Under the pieces are notes generated by a model. It was not told the DNA's origin. It worked only from the letters and a program-made list of their open reading frames with translations, and did no database searches. 64,000 nt of DNA, from positions 744,001 to 808,000 of the forward strand of contig NZ_CP104558.1 in the NCBI RefSeq assembly GCF_025398035.1, given 5' to 3'. Of this stretch, positions 55,340 through 64,000 are shown piece after piece (positions within the stretch are counted from its first letter, which is position 1; each line of letters opens with the position of its first letter). Origin of the DNA: Rossellomorea vietnamensis (GTDB taxonomy: Bacteria; Bacillota; Bacilli; Bacillales; Bacillaceae_B). Both the position numbers and the translations under genes were made by a program.

Positions 55340-56695
55340 ATGTTATCAAAACACACTAAAGAAGGAAGAAATCAAATTGAAATGGTTGCGCTAGATGAAC
55401 TTGTTCCTGAGGATCATCTAGTTAGGAAAGTTGAACAAGCGATTGATTTTGAATTTATTTATGACTTAGTAGAAGATAAATATTGTTTAGACAATGGGCG
55501 GCCTGGTATTGATCCCGTTGTTCTCATTAAAATGGTCTTTACCCAATACCTCTTTGGCATACGCTCCATGCGTCAAACCATCAAAGAAATCGAAACCAAC
55601 GTTGCTTATCGATGGTTTATTGGGTATTCGTTCAAAGAGAAAATCCCTCACTTTTCAACCTTCGGTAAAAACTACGTTAGGCGCTTCCACGATACGGATC
55701 TCTTTGAACAAATTTTCTACCGCATTTTGAAAGAAGCGATGACCAAAGGATTGGTGGATCCATCCGTTGCGTTTATAGATTCTACTCATGTAAAAGCGAA
55801 TGCGAATAAGAAGAAATTCGAAAAGAAAATAGCCCGAGTCGAAACTAGAACGTATCAGGATCAGCTGGATAAAGAGATCAACATTGACCGAGAGGAACAC
55901 GGAAAAAAGCCCTTCCCCCCACAGAATAAAGAAGAGTCAAAAGAAATAAAGGTCAGCACGACAGACCCTGAAAGTGGGTATTACGTAAAAGATGAGCGCG
56001 AAAAGCTGTTTGCGTATTCTTTTCATACGGCAAGCGACTCCCGGGGTTTTATCTTAGGATCTCTTGTCACGGGAGGAAATGTTCACGATAGTCGGATGTT
56101 GGACAAGCTCGTCACTCAAGTCACGGATAAAGTCGGTAAGCCCAGTTCTGTCGCTGTTGATGCAGGATATAAAACACCCCACATCGCTAAATTCCTCATG
56201 GACCAAGAAATCAGACCCGTTATGCCTTATACACGGCCGAGAACGAAAGACGGATATCTTAGGAAATACGAATACGTTTACGATGAATATTTTGACTCCT
56301 ATCTTTGTCCCGAAGGACAAATTTTACCTTACCGTACTACCACAAGAGACGGGTACAAACAATACGCTTCAAATCCTTTGGAATGTAAAGACTGTCCTCT
56401 GTTAGAACGTTGTACACAAAGTAAGAATCACACCAAGATGATTCATCGACATGTGTGGCAGGATTACATAGATGAAGTAGAACATTTGAGACATACAGAA
56501 CTTAATAAAACTCTATATGCGAAACGCAAAGAAACGATCGAACGGGTCTTTGCGGACGCAAAAGAAAAGCATGGCATGCGTTGGACGACCTTAAGAGGTC
56601 TTAAAAAAGTTTCAATGCAGGCGATGCTTACATTCGCTGCCATGAATCTTAAGAAGTTGGCAAACTGGACATGGCGAGGGCCATGTCCAGCCTAG
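55340..56695 (+). CDS. IS1182-family transposase
   Basis: 451 residues from ATG 55340, after GGGGGAT. An N-terminal DUF772-like domain (LVPEDHLVRKVEQAIDFEFI, then QTIKEIETNVAYRWFIG). The DDE core has FIDSTHVKANANKKK (first Asp), AVDAGYKTPHIAKFL (second) and ERVFADAKEKHGMRWT (Glu). A cysteine cluster CPEG..CKDCPLLERC is typical of the DDE_Tnp_1_6 C-terminal group. The frame is uninterrupted, so the element may be active. Confidence 0.93.
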   Translation: MLSKHTKEGRNQIEMVALDELVPEDHLVRKVEQAIDFEFIYDLVEDKYCLDNGRPGIDPVVLIKMVFTQYLFGIRSMRQTIKEIETNVAYRWFIGYSFKEKIPHFSTFGKNYVRRFHDTDLFEQIFYRILKEAMTKGLVDPSVAFIDSTHVKANANKKKFEKKIARVETRTYQDQLDKEINIDREEHGKKPFPPQNKEESKEIKVSTTDPESGYYVKDEREKLFAYSFHTASDSRGFILGSLVTGGNVHDSRMLDKLVTQVTDKVGKPSSVAVDAGYKTPHIAKFLMDQEIRPVMPYTRPRTKDGYLRKYEYVYDEYFDSYLCPEGQILPYRTTTRDGYKQYASNPLECKDCPLLERCTQSKNHTKMIHRHVWQDYIDEVEHLRHTELNKTLYAKRKETIERVFADAKEKHGMRWTTLRGLKKVSMQAMLTFAAMNLKKLANWTWRGPCPA

Positions 56696-56727
56696 AAACA
56701 GGAGAAAAATCTTTTAAAATATCAGAA

Positions 56728-56762
56728 AACCCCACCTTCGGTTAAAGTGAAGGTGGGGTTTG
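56728..56762 (+). terminator. Terminator of the IS transposase
   Basis: Arms AAACCCCACCTTC / GAAGGTGGGGTTT, perfect, just inside the right terminal repeat. Confidence 0.85.
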
Positions 56763-56773
56763 TCTACAGTCTG

Positions 56774-56795
56774 ATGCATTCACAAGTGAATGCAT
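56774..56795. repeat. Right copy of 22-bp palindromic target duplication
   Basis: Identical to 55229-55250. It is followed by seven T, so it can terminate plus-strand transcripts. Before insertion the single hairpin, with A and T runs on the two sides, was the bidirectional terminator between the TRIC-type gene and spoVK. Confidence 0.9.
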
Positions 56796-56814
56796 TTTTT
56801 TGTCTTTAGATTTA

Positions 56815-57780
56815 CTAAGTATGGTGATCCGAAGCCGTTTTAGTAAAGACCAGGTCATTGCTGCGGATGGTCAAGAGATCGTGCCGATCGTAGCAATTCT
56901 CCAACAACAGCCTCATCGCTTGAGATCGTATCGATTTTTCGAGTACATTCCGAACATACCGTCCATTGGAAAACGCCATTGGAGATAAGGTGTTTTTCGC
57001 TGCACTTAAATGTTCACGGATTTTCCTTTCGGCATCATGACTCAATAAGTACTGCTTTTCATCCAGCATCCTTTTCCCGATTTCCATCAGCTGATCTACA
57101 GAATAATCAGGGAAATGAAACACAAGGGGAAATCGTGATTGCAATCCTGGATTCAAGGTTAGGAAGTGCTCCATTTCCCTTGAATACCCTGCCAGGATCA
57201 AGATAAAGTCATGCTGCCTATCTTCCATATGTTTCACAAGGGTATCAATGGCCTCTTTTCCAAAATCCTTTTCTCCACCTCTGCCCAGTGAATACGCCTC
57301 ATCAATGAATAGGATCCCTCCCAGTGCTTTTTTCACCAAATCCCTTGTTTTCTGTGCCGTATGACCTATATATTCACCGACCAGATCAGCCCTCTCTGCT
57401 TCGATTAAGTGTCCTTTCGAAAGCACGTTCATCTTTAAGAACAGTTTTCCGATGATTCTCGCTACTGTCGTTTTACCAGTCCCCGGATTCCCTTTAAACA
57501 TCATATGAAGAGCTTGTTTTCCGGCCTTCAGCCCCATGGCTTCCCGTTTTTTATTCACATATATCCATGCATAAATTTCTTTCACCATTTTTTTCATTTC
57601 TTCCATTCCGACAAGAGAGCCAAGTTCTTCTTCAATTTCTTTCAACGCTACATGTTCTTGGGGAAGGGACTGAGGAGCCGAATCTACCGTTTCCCGTACT
57701 GAACTTCTTTTTTGTGAATTCAGTACTATACTGATTTGCCCGTTGTTTTTCATTCTCATTGGTTGATCCAAAGATTTCAC
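56815..57780 (-). CDS. spoVK: Stage V sporulation protein K (AAA ATPase)
   Basis: 321 residues. CbxX/CfqX-type AAA module: LGSLVGMEEMKKMVKEIYAWI (about 50-71), Walker A GNPGTGKTT, Walker B ILFIDEAYSLGRGG, sensor 1 LAGYSREM, and arginine-finger region NPGLQSRFPL. C-terminal sensor 2 domain. Known: made in the mother cell; mutants are blocked at a late stage of spore maturation. The start codon is unsure: GTG 57780, TTG 57771 (better spacing from GAGGTG) or an internal ATG. The sequence is close to B. subtilis SpoVK as recalled. Confidence 0.93.
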   Translation of the reverse strand: MKSLDQPMRMKNNGQISIVLNSQKRSSVRETVDSAPQSLPQEHVALKEIEEELGSLVGMEEMKKMVKEIYAWIYVNKKREAMGLKAGKQALHMMFKGNPGTGKTTVARIIGKLFLKMNVLSKGHLIEAERADLVGEYIGHTAQKTRDLVKKALGGILFIDEAYSLGRGGEKDFGKEAIDTLVKHMEDRQHDFILILAGYSREMEHFLTLNPGLQSRFPLVFHFPDYSVDQLMEIGKRMLDEKQYLLSHDAERKIREHLSAAKNTLSPMAFSNGRYVRNVLEKSIRSQAMRLLLENCYDRHDLLTIRSNDLVFTKTASDHHT

Positions 57781-58118
57781 CTCACCATTCTAAAGACAAT
57801 ATACACATGTAAGATATAAGGGTGATAAACGCTTGTCGTCTCTTATTTTTTTCGACAAATAAAAAGAATCCTGTCTATTCCTGCGCTTTCCCGAGAAATA
57901 AATAGAATTACGCTGTGAATGCATTTTTAATTTCGAACTTACTTATCATTTTGGAATACAATTTGGTACTCTCCAAAAGCCCCTAAGTGATTACTTTCTC
58001 AGGGTCCATTTTTTATTTTTAAAGTCATAGGGTGATGAAGATTTAAGCCTCTCTATTATCCTATTCACTTACCGTACATTTCATTAATTATTCTTACATT
58101 CAACAGTCAGACCCAATA
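57781..58118. other. Intergenic region upstream of spoVK, nothing recognised
   Basis: About 340 bases. No open frame with a ribosome site on either strand. At about 57917 GTGAATGCATTTTT repeats one arm of the IS-flanking palindrome, but without its partner arm. It should contain the mother-cell promoter of spoVK, which I cannot place with confidence. Confidence 0.4.
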
Positions 58119-58120
58119 TA

Positions 58121-58146
58121 AAAAGCTGCCACAAAGGGCAGCTTTC
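58121..58146 (-). terminator. Terminator of miaA-hfq
   Basis: Perfect arms AAAGCTGCC / GGCAGCTTT with TTTTATATT on the minus strand. Confidence 0.85.
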
Positions 58147-58155
58147 ACACGAACA

Positions 58156-58389
58156 TTAATTTTGCTCTTCAAAATTTATTTGAACATTTCGCTGCGGGGC
58201 GAAAGTTGAAATGGCATGTTTATATACCAGTTGCTGTTTACCTTCTGTTTCAAAAAGGACGGTAAAATTATCAAACCCTTTTACCTGACCGCGAATCTGA
58301 AAGCCATTTAAAAGGAATACCGTTACGAGTGAACCGTCTTTTCGCAATTGATTTAGGAATTGATCTTGGATATTAATGGATTGTTTCAT
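58156..58389 (-). CDS. hfq: RNA chaperone Hfq
   Basis: 77 residues; GAGGAGG before the ATG. Sm1 motif [38 protein letters not shown] and Sm2 motif [14 protein letters not shown] (KHA). Short C-terminal tail, as usual for Bacillota. Forms a hexamer that binds sRNAs and poly(A)-rich RNA. It follows miaA by 27 nt in one transcript, the common miaA-hfq pairing. Confidence 0.96.
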   Translation of the reverse strand: MKQSINIQDQFLNQLRKDGSLVTVFLLNGFQIRGQVKGFDNFTVLFETEGKQQLVYKHAISTFAPQRNVQINFEEQN

Positions 58390-58416
58390 GGTTAGTCCTC
58401 CTCTTCTATCTCTACA

Positions 58417-59376
58417 TTACTTATTCGACTTTAATTGAAGCTTTCCTGCAATAAATTCTGAAATGTCCTCAATATTTTTGCAGTGCAAACTTTCTTCTGT
58501 CATATCGTACCAGGCAACATCCATTTTGTTTCGGAACCAGGTAAGCTGACGTTTGGCGTACCTTCTGGAGTTTTGCTTAAGGTTCTCTATGGCCGTCTCC
58601 AGGCTGAGGGTACCTTTGAAGTAGTCATAAAGTTCTTTATATCCTATCGCCTGTACAGATTGAACGTTTCTCAGGCCATCATCATATAACGCTTTCACTT
58701 CTGCTAAAAGCCCTTCTTGCATCATCAGGTCTACCCTAAGATTGATTCTCTCATACAGTTTTTCACGATCCATGGTTAAACCAATTAACGCAACATCATA
58801 TTGAAGCTCATGGGTTTGGGAGCTTTGATACTCACTCATCGTCTTACCGGTACAATGGAAAATCTCCAATGCACGGATCACACGCCTCGTATTATTAGGA
58901 TGAATGTTCCCGGCTGAAACCGGGTCCACCTTAACCAGCTTATGATGAAGCTGTTCAGCTCCATTCTCTTCAAGCTCTGATTCTAACTTTGCACGATAAT
59001 GTTCATCGCCTGGTGTTTCTGTGAATTGATAATCATATAGGACTGACTGGATGTAAAGACCCGTTCCACCCACGATCAAGGGGATTTTCCCCCGTGAATG
59101 AATGTCGGTTATTTTCTTTCTTACAAGATTTTGAAACTCCGCCACTGAAAAAGAGTCTTCAGGGTTTTTTATATCGATCAAGTGGTGGGGTATGCCTTCC
59201 ATCTCTTCTTCCCTGATTTTTGCAGTTCCGATGTCCATCCTCTTATAGATTTGCATGGAGTCCCCACTGATGACTTCTCCATCGAATCGTTTTGCAAGGC
59301 TTATGCTTGTACTGGTTTTTCCTACAGCAGTCGGACCAATAAGGACAATCACTTTCTCTTTATTCATACTTGTCAT
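58417..59376 (-). CDS. miaA: tRNA dimethylallyltransferase
   Basis: 319 residues. P-loop LIGPTAVGKTSTS (about 12-24), DSMQIYKRMDIGTAKI and HHLIDI, LIVGGTGLYIQSVL, and NNTRRVIRALEIF, all MiaA family motifs. Adds the isopentenyl group to A37 of tRNAs reading UNN codons. No strong ribosome site was seen: ATG 59376 or the second ATG at 59367 are possible. Upstream of hfq. Confidence 0.95.
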   Translation of the reverse strand: MTSMNKEKVIVLIGPTAVGKTSTSISLAKRFDGEVISGDSMQIYKRMDIGTAKIREEEMEGIPHHLIDIKNPEDSFSVAEFQNLVRKKITDIHSRGKIPLIVGGTGLYIQSVLYDYQFTETPGDEHYRAKLESELEENGAEQLHHKLVKVDPVSAGNIHPNNTRRVIRALEIFHCTGKTMSEYQSSQTHELQYDVALIGLTMDREKLYERINLRVDLMMQEGLLAEVKALYDDGLRNVQSVQAIGYKELYDYFKGTLSLETAIENLKQNSRRYAKRQLTWFRNKMDVAWYDMTEESLHCKNIEDISEFIAGKLQLKSNK

Positions 59377-59560
59377 ACGTTCACTGCTTTCTATGTAAAT
59401 GTTTCTTTACATATTATCGTACCATAATAATAGACGGTTTGAAATCACATCTTGTCAGTATTTCCATTTACACCTGTCTTATTCAAAAACAACTTGCCAT
59501 GGAGTGAATGTACCCTTTTCTTAACACTATAAAACGTAATGGCTGTAACGAGGATAATAA

Positions 59561-59591
59561 AACTGCTTAAAGGGAATTCCCTTTAAGCAGA
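59561..59591 (-). terminator. Terminator of penicillin acylase gene
   Basis: A perfect 28-bp palindrome with arms CTGCTTAAAGGGAA / TTCCCTTTAAGCAG, followed by TTTTATT on the minus strand. Confidence 0.8.
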
Positions 59592-59600
59592 TTAGATTTT

Positions 59601-61982
59601 TTACGGTTTTAATATCAATTGATCTCCTTTCGAGCCTGCAAGTGAGGTTTTATGATAATCTCCATCTACCCAGGCGTCAATTTGATCTTGATACCATTCA
59701 CTCTTGTAATGCCCCGCCTGTCCCGGGCCGACAATATGATAGCCGTTCTCCATATCGGAAGTATCGATCGCGAATCTCCATGAAGCTCCGTGATTCACGA
59801 TACCTTCGTCATTATAACTTGCAGCTTCCACTGTGACCCTGCTCCCACCTACAGGTACAGGATCTTTTTCATTTAAGAACCTTTTTAAAATAGGGGAAGC
59901 GCTTGACAATGGATGTTCGAAGTAGACTCTATGGTACATTCCCCACTCCCATTCTTCTATGGAAAATCCATATGCTTCCTCAAGCTCGCTCAGTGCACCT
60001 CCAAGGGATTTAGCCAAAAATGTCTCGTATCCTTCTTGATCTGCAAACCACTCGGACTCCTCTCCTTTATGAGCTTTTCGCATGAGTTCATCCACAACAC
60101 TTTGACGCCCTTCAAAGAGCTTCATCATATCATCCGGTACATCCTTTTCAAAAAGTCCCGTTGATATTTCGTTCATCCACTGATGAAAGATCAGGGGTGC
60201 AGCCAAATCTTTATCATCCAAATAATTCCATGATTTCAACACCTCAATGGCTTTCCTTTGATCACCATTCAATGAAACGGATTCCATATCCTTAATAAGG
60301 ATAGGAACAAATTCCCGTGCATGTAAATTCAATTGATCCATTTGCAGTGCTTTCATATCAGAAATTGTCAGATCACTTTTTCCTTCTAAGTATTCTGAAA
60401 TTCTCATATATCGATACGGTTGTGCCCAGTGATGACTGATATGGTAAGGATAATCATCTGTTACAACTTTATTATTCGCTGTTGCCACATAGCCTGATTC
60501 AGGGTTGATCACTTTCGGAAGTTCGTCAAAGGGAATGAAGCCCTGCCAGTCATAATCAGGGTCCCATCCTGGAACAGGCAGTAGCCCATCCCCTTTTTTC
60601 CTGATCGGAATCTTTCCATTTGCTTTATATGCAATCGTGCCATCTTTAGAAGCAAATACGAAATTCTGGGTAGGAACATGAAAGTCCTCCAGGGCTTTCT
60701 CGAATTCATCCCAATTCTTCGCTTTGTTAATATTGATGATGGCAGAAAGTTCAAGACTTGGATCCAGTGCTGTCCAACGCATGGCCAGCACCTCCTCGGC
60801 AGCACTTTGATGGGCAAATTCCGAAATCACAGGACCATGTCTCGTTATTGTCACTTTATATGGAATGGTTTCGCTATCCTTCACTTTAATTGGCTCTTGA
60901 ATGATGGTTGCCTTTTCCCACTTCCCGTCATATAAAAATAGATCGGGATCGTCTTCGTTTCGCTTCTCTACATACAAATCCTGTACGTCAGGCCCAGTGT
61001 TCGTGACACCCCAAGCAATCTGTTCATTATGACCAAGTATGATCCCGGGAATTCCGGCAAAGATCACCCCACTTACATTGACTTCAGGTGATTCGAGCTG
61101 CATTTGATACCATATGGAAGGCGTCCCCAGTGATAGATGTGGATCATCTGCCAGTAACGGTTTTCCACTTTTCGTTTTATCGCCGCTGACAACCCAGTTA
61201 TTGCTTCCATTAAATTCAGGCGGTATGACTGCTGAAGCGAAAGATTGCTTTAAATCAACCTGAGCCTCTCCAATATCTGAAAGAATGGTAGGTGCTTCAT
61301 CCGGATAGGATGGAAACAAGTCATAAGCCTTTTCCTTCGGTAGATTAGCCAATGCCCAATACCTGAAGGCCTGGCCCTGCCAATGCCCCCCCAAGTCGAA
61401 AGCCATGTATTTCCCGATGGTCAAAGAATCAATCGGTGTCCATTTCTCTGGTTTGTAACCTAGTAGGGTGAATTCAATAGGAAGACTTCCCCCGTCTTTC
61501 GCCTCTTCCATATACGCATTGACTCCCTCGGCATACCACTCGAGAAGCTGCTTTGCTTCATCAGGGTAGGCTGTAAAGGATACCTCCGCTGCCCTCCTCA
61601 AACCAAATGTCCGGAAGAACTTGTCCCGATCAACCGCTTTCTCTCCGACGACTTCACTCAATCTTCCCGATGCCTGGCGCCTGCTTAGATCCATTTGGAA
61701 CAAACGATCCTGCGCTTGAACATACCCTTGTGCCATATAAAGATCTTTTTCATTTTGAGCCTGAATATGTGGGACGCCATCTTTATCTCTAATGACTTTT
61801 ACTTCCTTTGATAAGCCATTCAGTGTAATGGTACCTGATGTAACGGGAAGAGATCTCTCGATGTAATAATTTGCAAAGATTAATAGCCCGAGAAGGATAA
61901 ACAATATACTTCCTGCCGTCCACACTGTTATTCTAAGACGTTTATTCTTTTTTTTATGCTGAAGCTCAATGCCTCCGTTCAT
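59601..61982 (-). CDS. Membrane-anchored penicillin acylase-family Ntn-hydrolase
   Basis: 793 residues from ATG 61982, after a GGGG-type site. A basic N-terminus HKKKNKRLR and one membrane helix (about 20-40) anchor it. Alpha-chain region: RDKDGVPHIQAQNEKDLYMAQGYVQAQDRLFQMDLSRR. The autoproteolytic G-Ser junction is FNGSNNWVVSGDKT (new N-terminal Ser about residue 257). DDPHLSLGTPSIWYQM and the Asn-containing GVTNTGPDVQDLY belong to the beta chain. Such enzymes cleave amide bonds of penicillins or acyl-homoserine lactones; substrate is not predictable. Monocistronic. Confidence 0.9.
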   Translation of the reverse strand: MNGGIELQHKKKNKRLRITVWTAGSILFILLGLLIFANYYIERSLPVTSGTITLNGLSKEVKVIRDKDGVPHIQAQNEKDLYMAQGYVQAQDRLFQMDLSRRQASGRLSEVVGEKAVDRDKFFRTFGLRRAAEVSFTAYPDEAKQLLEWYAEGVNAYMEEAKDGGSLPIEFTLLGYKPEKWTPIDSLTIGKYMAFDLGGHWQGQAFRYWALANLPKEKAYDLFPSYPDEAPTILSDIGEAQVDLKQSFASAVIPPEFNGSNNWVVSGDKTKSGKPLLADDPHLSLGTPSIWYQMQLESPEVNVSGVIFAGIPGIILGHNEQIAWGVTNTGPDVQDLYVEKRNEDDPDLFLYDGKWEKATIIQEPIKVKDSETIPYKVTITRHGPVISEFAHQSAAEEVLAMRWTALDPSLELSAIININKAKNWDEFEKALEDFHVPTQNFVFASKDGTIAYKANGKIPIRKKGDGLLPVPGWDPDYDWQGFIPFDELPKVINPESGYVATANNKVVTDDYPYHISHHWAQPYRYMRISEYLEGKSDLTISDMKALQMDQLNLHAREFVPILIKDMESVSLNGDQRKAIEVLKSWNYLDDKDLAAPLIFHQWMNEISTGLFEKDVPDDMMKLFEGRQSVVDELMRKAHKGEESEWFADQEGYETFLAKSLGGALSELEEAYGFSIEEWEWGMYHRVYFEHPLSSASPILKRFLNEKDPVPVGGSRVTVEAASYNDEGIVNHGASWRFAIDTSDMENGYHIVGPGQAGHYKSEWYQDQIDAWVDGDYHKTSLAGSKGDQLILKP

Positions 61983-62111
61983 CCTGATTTCCCCCAATAT
62001 TATATATGGAATTTTCTGAAAAATATCCTTACCTCTATAATATTAGCCCTTTAAGAGAGTAAATCCTTCTCTTGTGCAGGAGAATTTTATCATGAAGGTT
62101 TTGCTATGCAT

Positions 62112-62672
62112 CTAGTCAACCGACATGGTAACATCACGTTTCAATATCGACCCGAAAATAATAATGACGAGTCCACTAATCAAAAAGAAAAGCGAACAAG
62201 CATAGAATAAGAAATGGATTGTGAAATATTCCAAAATGAACCCTGTTCCCATCACTGCAATGCTTGAAAATAGAGCGGTCCAAAAGTGGTACTGACCAAT
62301 GCTCTTCCCTCTAGAAGCATGTTCGGTCATGTCACTGATCACCACTTTCTCTGACGTCTTTTGCAAAGCGCCTAATATACCAAGTAATACCTGAATCATA
62401 TATACCTCTTGAATTGAACTTGTAGAAGGGATGAGTAGAAAGAGGAAGCTCATTCCTATACTGTAAGCAATAAGAAGGAACTGTCCACCAATTAAGTCCG
62501 ACAGCCTGCCTATGAATCGATGGCCGACTGCTGCGCTTAACGTGAACAATCCGTAAGCAAATCCAAAACTCGAAAAATCGCTGCCGATATTTTGAATAAA
62601 AAGTAAATAAAATGGGAATGACACACTCGCAGCTACCATTGCAAAACTTTGAGAAACAATTAACCATCTCAT
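62112..62672 (-). CDS. Half-size MFS-type membrane protein
   Basis: 186 residues with six membrane helices, about half a normal MFS carrier. The signature loop between helices 2 and 3 is present: [15 protein letters not shown] (GxxxGrlsDr-type). Helices 4 and 5 include [22 protein letters not shown], reminiscent of the second-half loop in full MFS drug exporters. It overlaps the FAD oxidase stop by 4 nt (ATGA) and looks translationally coupled. Either a true half-size protein or a truncated carrier; no second half is seen downstream. Confidence 0.65.
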   Translation of the reverse strand: MRWLIVSQSFAMVAASVSFPFYLLFIQNIGSDFSSFGFAYGLFTLSAAVGHRFIGRLSDLIGGQFLLIAYSIGMSFLFLLIPSTSSIQEVYMIQVLLGILGALQKTSEKVVISDMTEHASRGKSIGQYHFWTALFSSIAVMGTGFILEYFTIHFLFYACSLFFLISGLVIIIFGSILKRDVTMSVD

Positions 62673-64000
62673 TTTCCATACACCTCATAAAATATATTCA
62701 CGAACCGTTCATCTGGATCATACTGCCGCTTATATTGGAAGAATTGTTCCGCATTTGGGTAAGCCTCGTGTATTTGTTCATCTGTGGGATATTGATAGTA
62801 AGGGAGATAATAGCTTCCTCCATGTTCAATGGTGATGTCAACCATACCACGAACGGTATCTCCGGTCTGCTTTTTTTCCTTCTCACCCAATCCCTGATTA
62901 ATTAATAGTACTAGTGCAAACATATCTTCTTTCGCATAGGATAATACTGCTTCTTCACTCTCATTCACATACCTCACTGTGATATTCATGAGATTAATGT
63001 CCTCATCAGCCAAGTACACCCGTAAATCATCGATATACTCTTCAAACTCATCAACTGGAACAAAATACTCTTGTAAAATATCTGTGTCGTTTTCACCTTT
63101 GTATTCTAAAAACTTTGATTCTGAACGCATCACATTATTTCGGGTTTCCAGATTACCATCGCTTTTAACAAAATATGATTTCTGCATATCCCAAAAGAGA
63201 TTTTTCCCCCAGTCAAAATCTCTTGAAAGTCCAAGCGAGAATTTTGTTAAAGCAGTAAATTCATCTTTTTTCAGAATGTTGTAATCATTGTATTTATCTT
63301 GATGGGCACTAACCTTGTAATTAGTAACATACATATCTTGGAGAAATGTATCCGGAGCAGTTGATAATCGAGCTAAATGCATTTTTACTTTATCGTCTTT
63401 TAAAACGGTTTGATTAATATAATCTTCATATTCTCCAACGTTTAACTCTTCGGTCTCCAATACCAAAAGCTCATCAGATGTAAGTTGTAATTCCACATCC
63501 AGGATTACACCGAACAATCCATAGCCGCCAATGACTAACGGAAAATACTCTTCATTTTCACTTCTTGAGACGGTTATGATTTCACCATCAGGCTTTAACA
63601 GCCGGAACCAATTCACCGTTTCAATTAACGAGCCATTTCTTATATCCCTCCCATGGGCATTCACAGATAGGGATCCGCCTACTGTGAATATATTTTGCGA
63701 TTGCATCACTTTCACTGAAAGTCCATGGGGATTTATTGCTTGTTGTATATCATTCCAAGTTGCTCCACTTTGCACATGAACAGTTTTATTAGATGGATCC
63801 ACACCAAGAACTTCGTTGAAATCCGTCATATCCAATACCATCCCATCCGGGTAGTAGGTATGCCCTCCTTGACTGTGTCTCTTTCCCGCAATCGATACTT
63901 TAAGATTTTTTTCTCTTGCTTTAGAAATTGCCTCTACTATCCCTTCTTCTTGCCTACCTTTAACGATTTTATCAATTTTAGTTGGCATTAACCGGCTCAC
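62669..64000 (-). CDS. FAD-binding oxidoreductase (PCMH/VAO family), 5' end at window edge
   Basis: 443 residues visible, open to the right edge, so the true start may lie beyond it; a GTG sits exactly at 64000. FAD-binding PCMH domain (about 15-180): [20 protein letters not shown] with the His-containing pyrophosphate loop, [14 protein letters not shown], and [17 protein letters not shown]. The C-terminal cap has [24 protein letters not shown], typical of L-gulonolactone-oxidase-like enzymes such as B. subtilis YitY. Probably oxidises an alcohol or lactone; substrate unknown. Co-transcribed with the half-size MFS protein. Confidence 0.85.
   Translation of the reverse strand: MSRLMPTKIDKIVKGRQEEGIVEAISKAREKNLKVSIAGKRHSQGGHTYYPDGMVLDMTDFNEVLGVDPSNKTVHVQSGATWNDIQQAINPHGLSVKVMQSQNIFTVGGSLSVNAHGRDIRNGSLIETVNWFRLLKPDGEIITVSRSENEEYFPLVIGGYGLFGVILDVELQLTSDELLVLETEELNVGEYEDYINQTVLKDDKVKMHLARLSTAPDTFLQDMYVTNYKVSAHQDKYNDYNILKKDEFTALTKFSLGLSRDFDWGKNLFWDMQKSYFVKSDGNLETRNNVMRSESKFLEYKGENDTDILQEYFVPVDEFEEYIDDLRVYLADEDINLMNITVRYVNESEEAVLSYAKEDMFALVLLINQGLGEKEKKQTGDTVRGMVDITIEHGGSYYLPYYQYPTDEQIHEAYPNAEQFFQYKRQYDPDERFVNIFYEVYGK

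Larger units (their letters stand above)
55251..56773 (+). mobile_element. IS1182-family insertion sequence, intact
   Basis: 1523 bp. Terminal inverted repeats: left CAGCTTGTAGACAAA (55251-55265) and right end, read inward, CAGACTGTAGACAAA (56759-56773), with two mismatches over 15 bp. It is flanked by a 22-bp direct repeat that is itself a palindrome. One full-length transposase lies inside. A strong hairpin terminator occupies each subterminal region. Family assignment rests on transposase motifs and the palindromic target. Confidence 0.9.

Noticed and set aside
57917..57935. GTGAATGCATTTTT, resembling one arm of the IS-flanking palindrome
   Set aside because: The partner arm is missing and no inverted terminal repeat follows, so it is not a third IS end or a solo insertion scar that can be supported.

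Overview
The window is chromosomal DNA of a spore-forming Bacillota, most likely a Bacillaceae species close to Bacillus/Rossellomorea. The genus is inferred from memory of gene content, not computed. Evidence: sporulation and germination genes (ger operon, spoVK, sirA, a Spo0E-like phosphatase), strong GGAGG-type ribosome sites with TTG/GTG starts, and a long block syntenic with the Bacillus subtilis hfq-miaA-spoVK-glnRA-lexA-yneAB-tkt-sirA-yneF-ynzD-ccdA-yneIJ region. Most genes lie on the minus strand.

Layout. 1-6.3 kb: a metallo-beta-lactamase-fold gene cut by the left edge, a YitT membrane protein, a fused Ada alkylation-repair protein, a toroid-fold protein, the mhqO-mhqD quinone-detoxification operon behind an MhqR-type operator, and an RsbR paralogue. 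7-14.9 kb: methionine operon metI-metC-yitJ-metH behind a SAM-I riboswitch. 15-16.3 kb: trpS behind a T-box leader with a TGG specifier. 16.3-20.8 kb: YdjM-like protein, Nudix and HAD enzymes, a PLD-family cardiolipin synthase, VanZ. 20.9-24.7 kb: selB, a tiny membrane protein, a GNAT acetyltransferase, a SCO1-like copper protein. 24.8-28.5 kb: germinant-receptor operon in the order B-A-C. 28.7-33 kb: sbcDC. 33-36.5 kb: YvrJ, a lipoprotein, a selenocysteine tRNA (selC) with its own promoter, an orphan PAS histidine kinase, YneK. 36.5-39.3 kb: M50-like protease, ccdC, yneI, ccdA, ynzD. 39.4-44.3 kb: a heterodimeric ABC exporter and a CamS-type lipoprotein, inserted between yneF and ynzD relative to B. 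subtilis. 44.4-49.7 kb: yneF, sirA, tkt, ynzC, yneB, yneA and divergent lexA with three SOS boxes. 49.9-54.4 kb: glnA, glnR, ynbB, hflX. 54.6-59.4 kb: a TRIC/UPF0126 channel-like gene, an IS1182-family insertion sequence flanked by a 22-bp palindromic duplication, spoVK, hfq, miaA. 59.6-64 kb: a membrane-anchored penicillin-acylase-family hydrolase, a half-size MFS protein, and an FAD oxidase running off the right edge.

How the genes work together. The selB and selC pair is the most informative unexpected content: this organism probably decodes UGA as selenocysteine, unlike B. subtilis. selA and selD and any selenoprotein gene lie outside the window. Sulfur and methionine supply is controlled by SAM at RNA level, tryptophanyl-tRNA synthesis by tRNA-Trp charging, nitrogen assimilation by GlnR, and DNA damage by LexA plus YneA. 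I found no CRISPR array, prophage or biosynthetic cluster.
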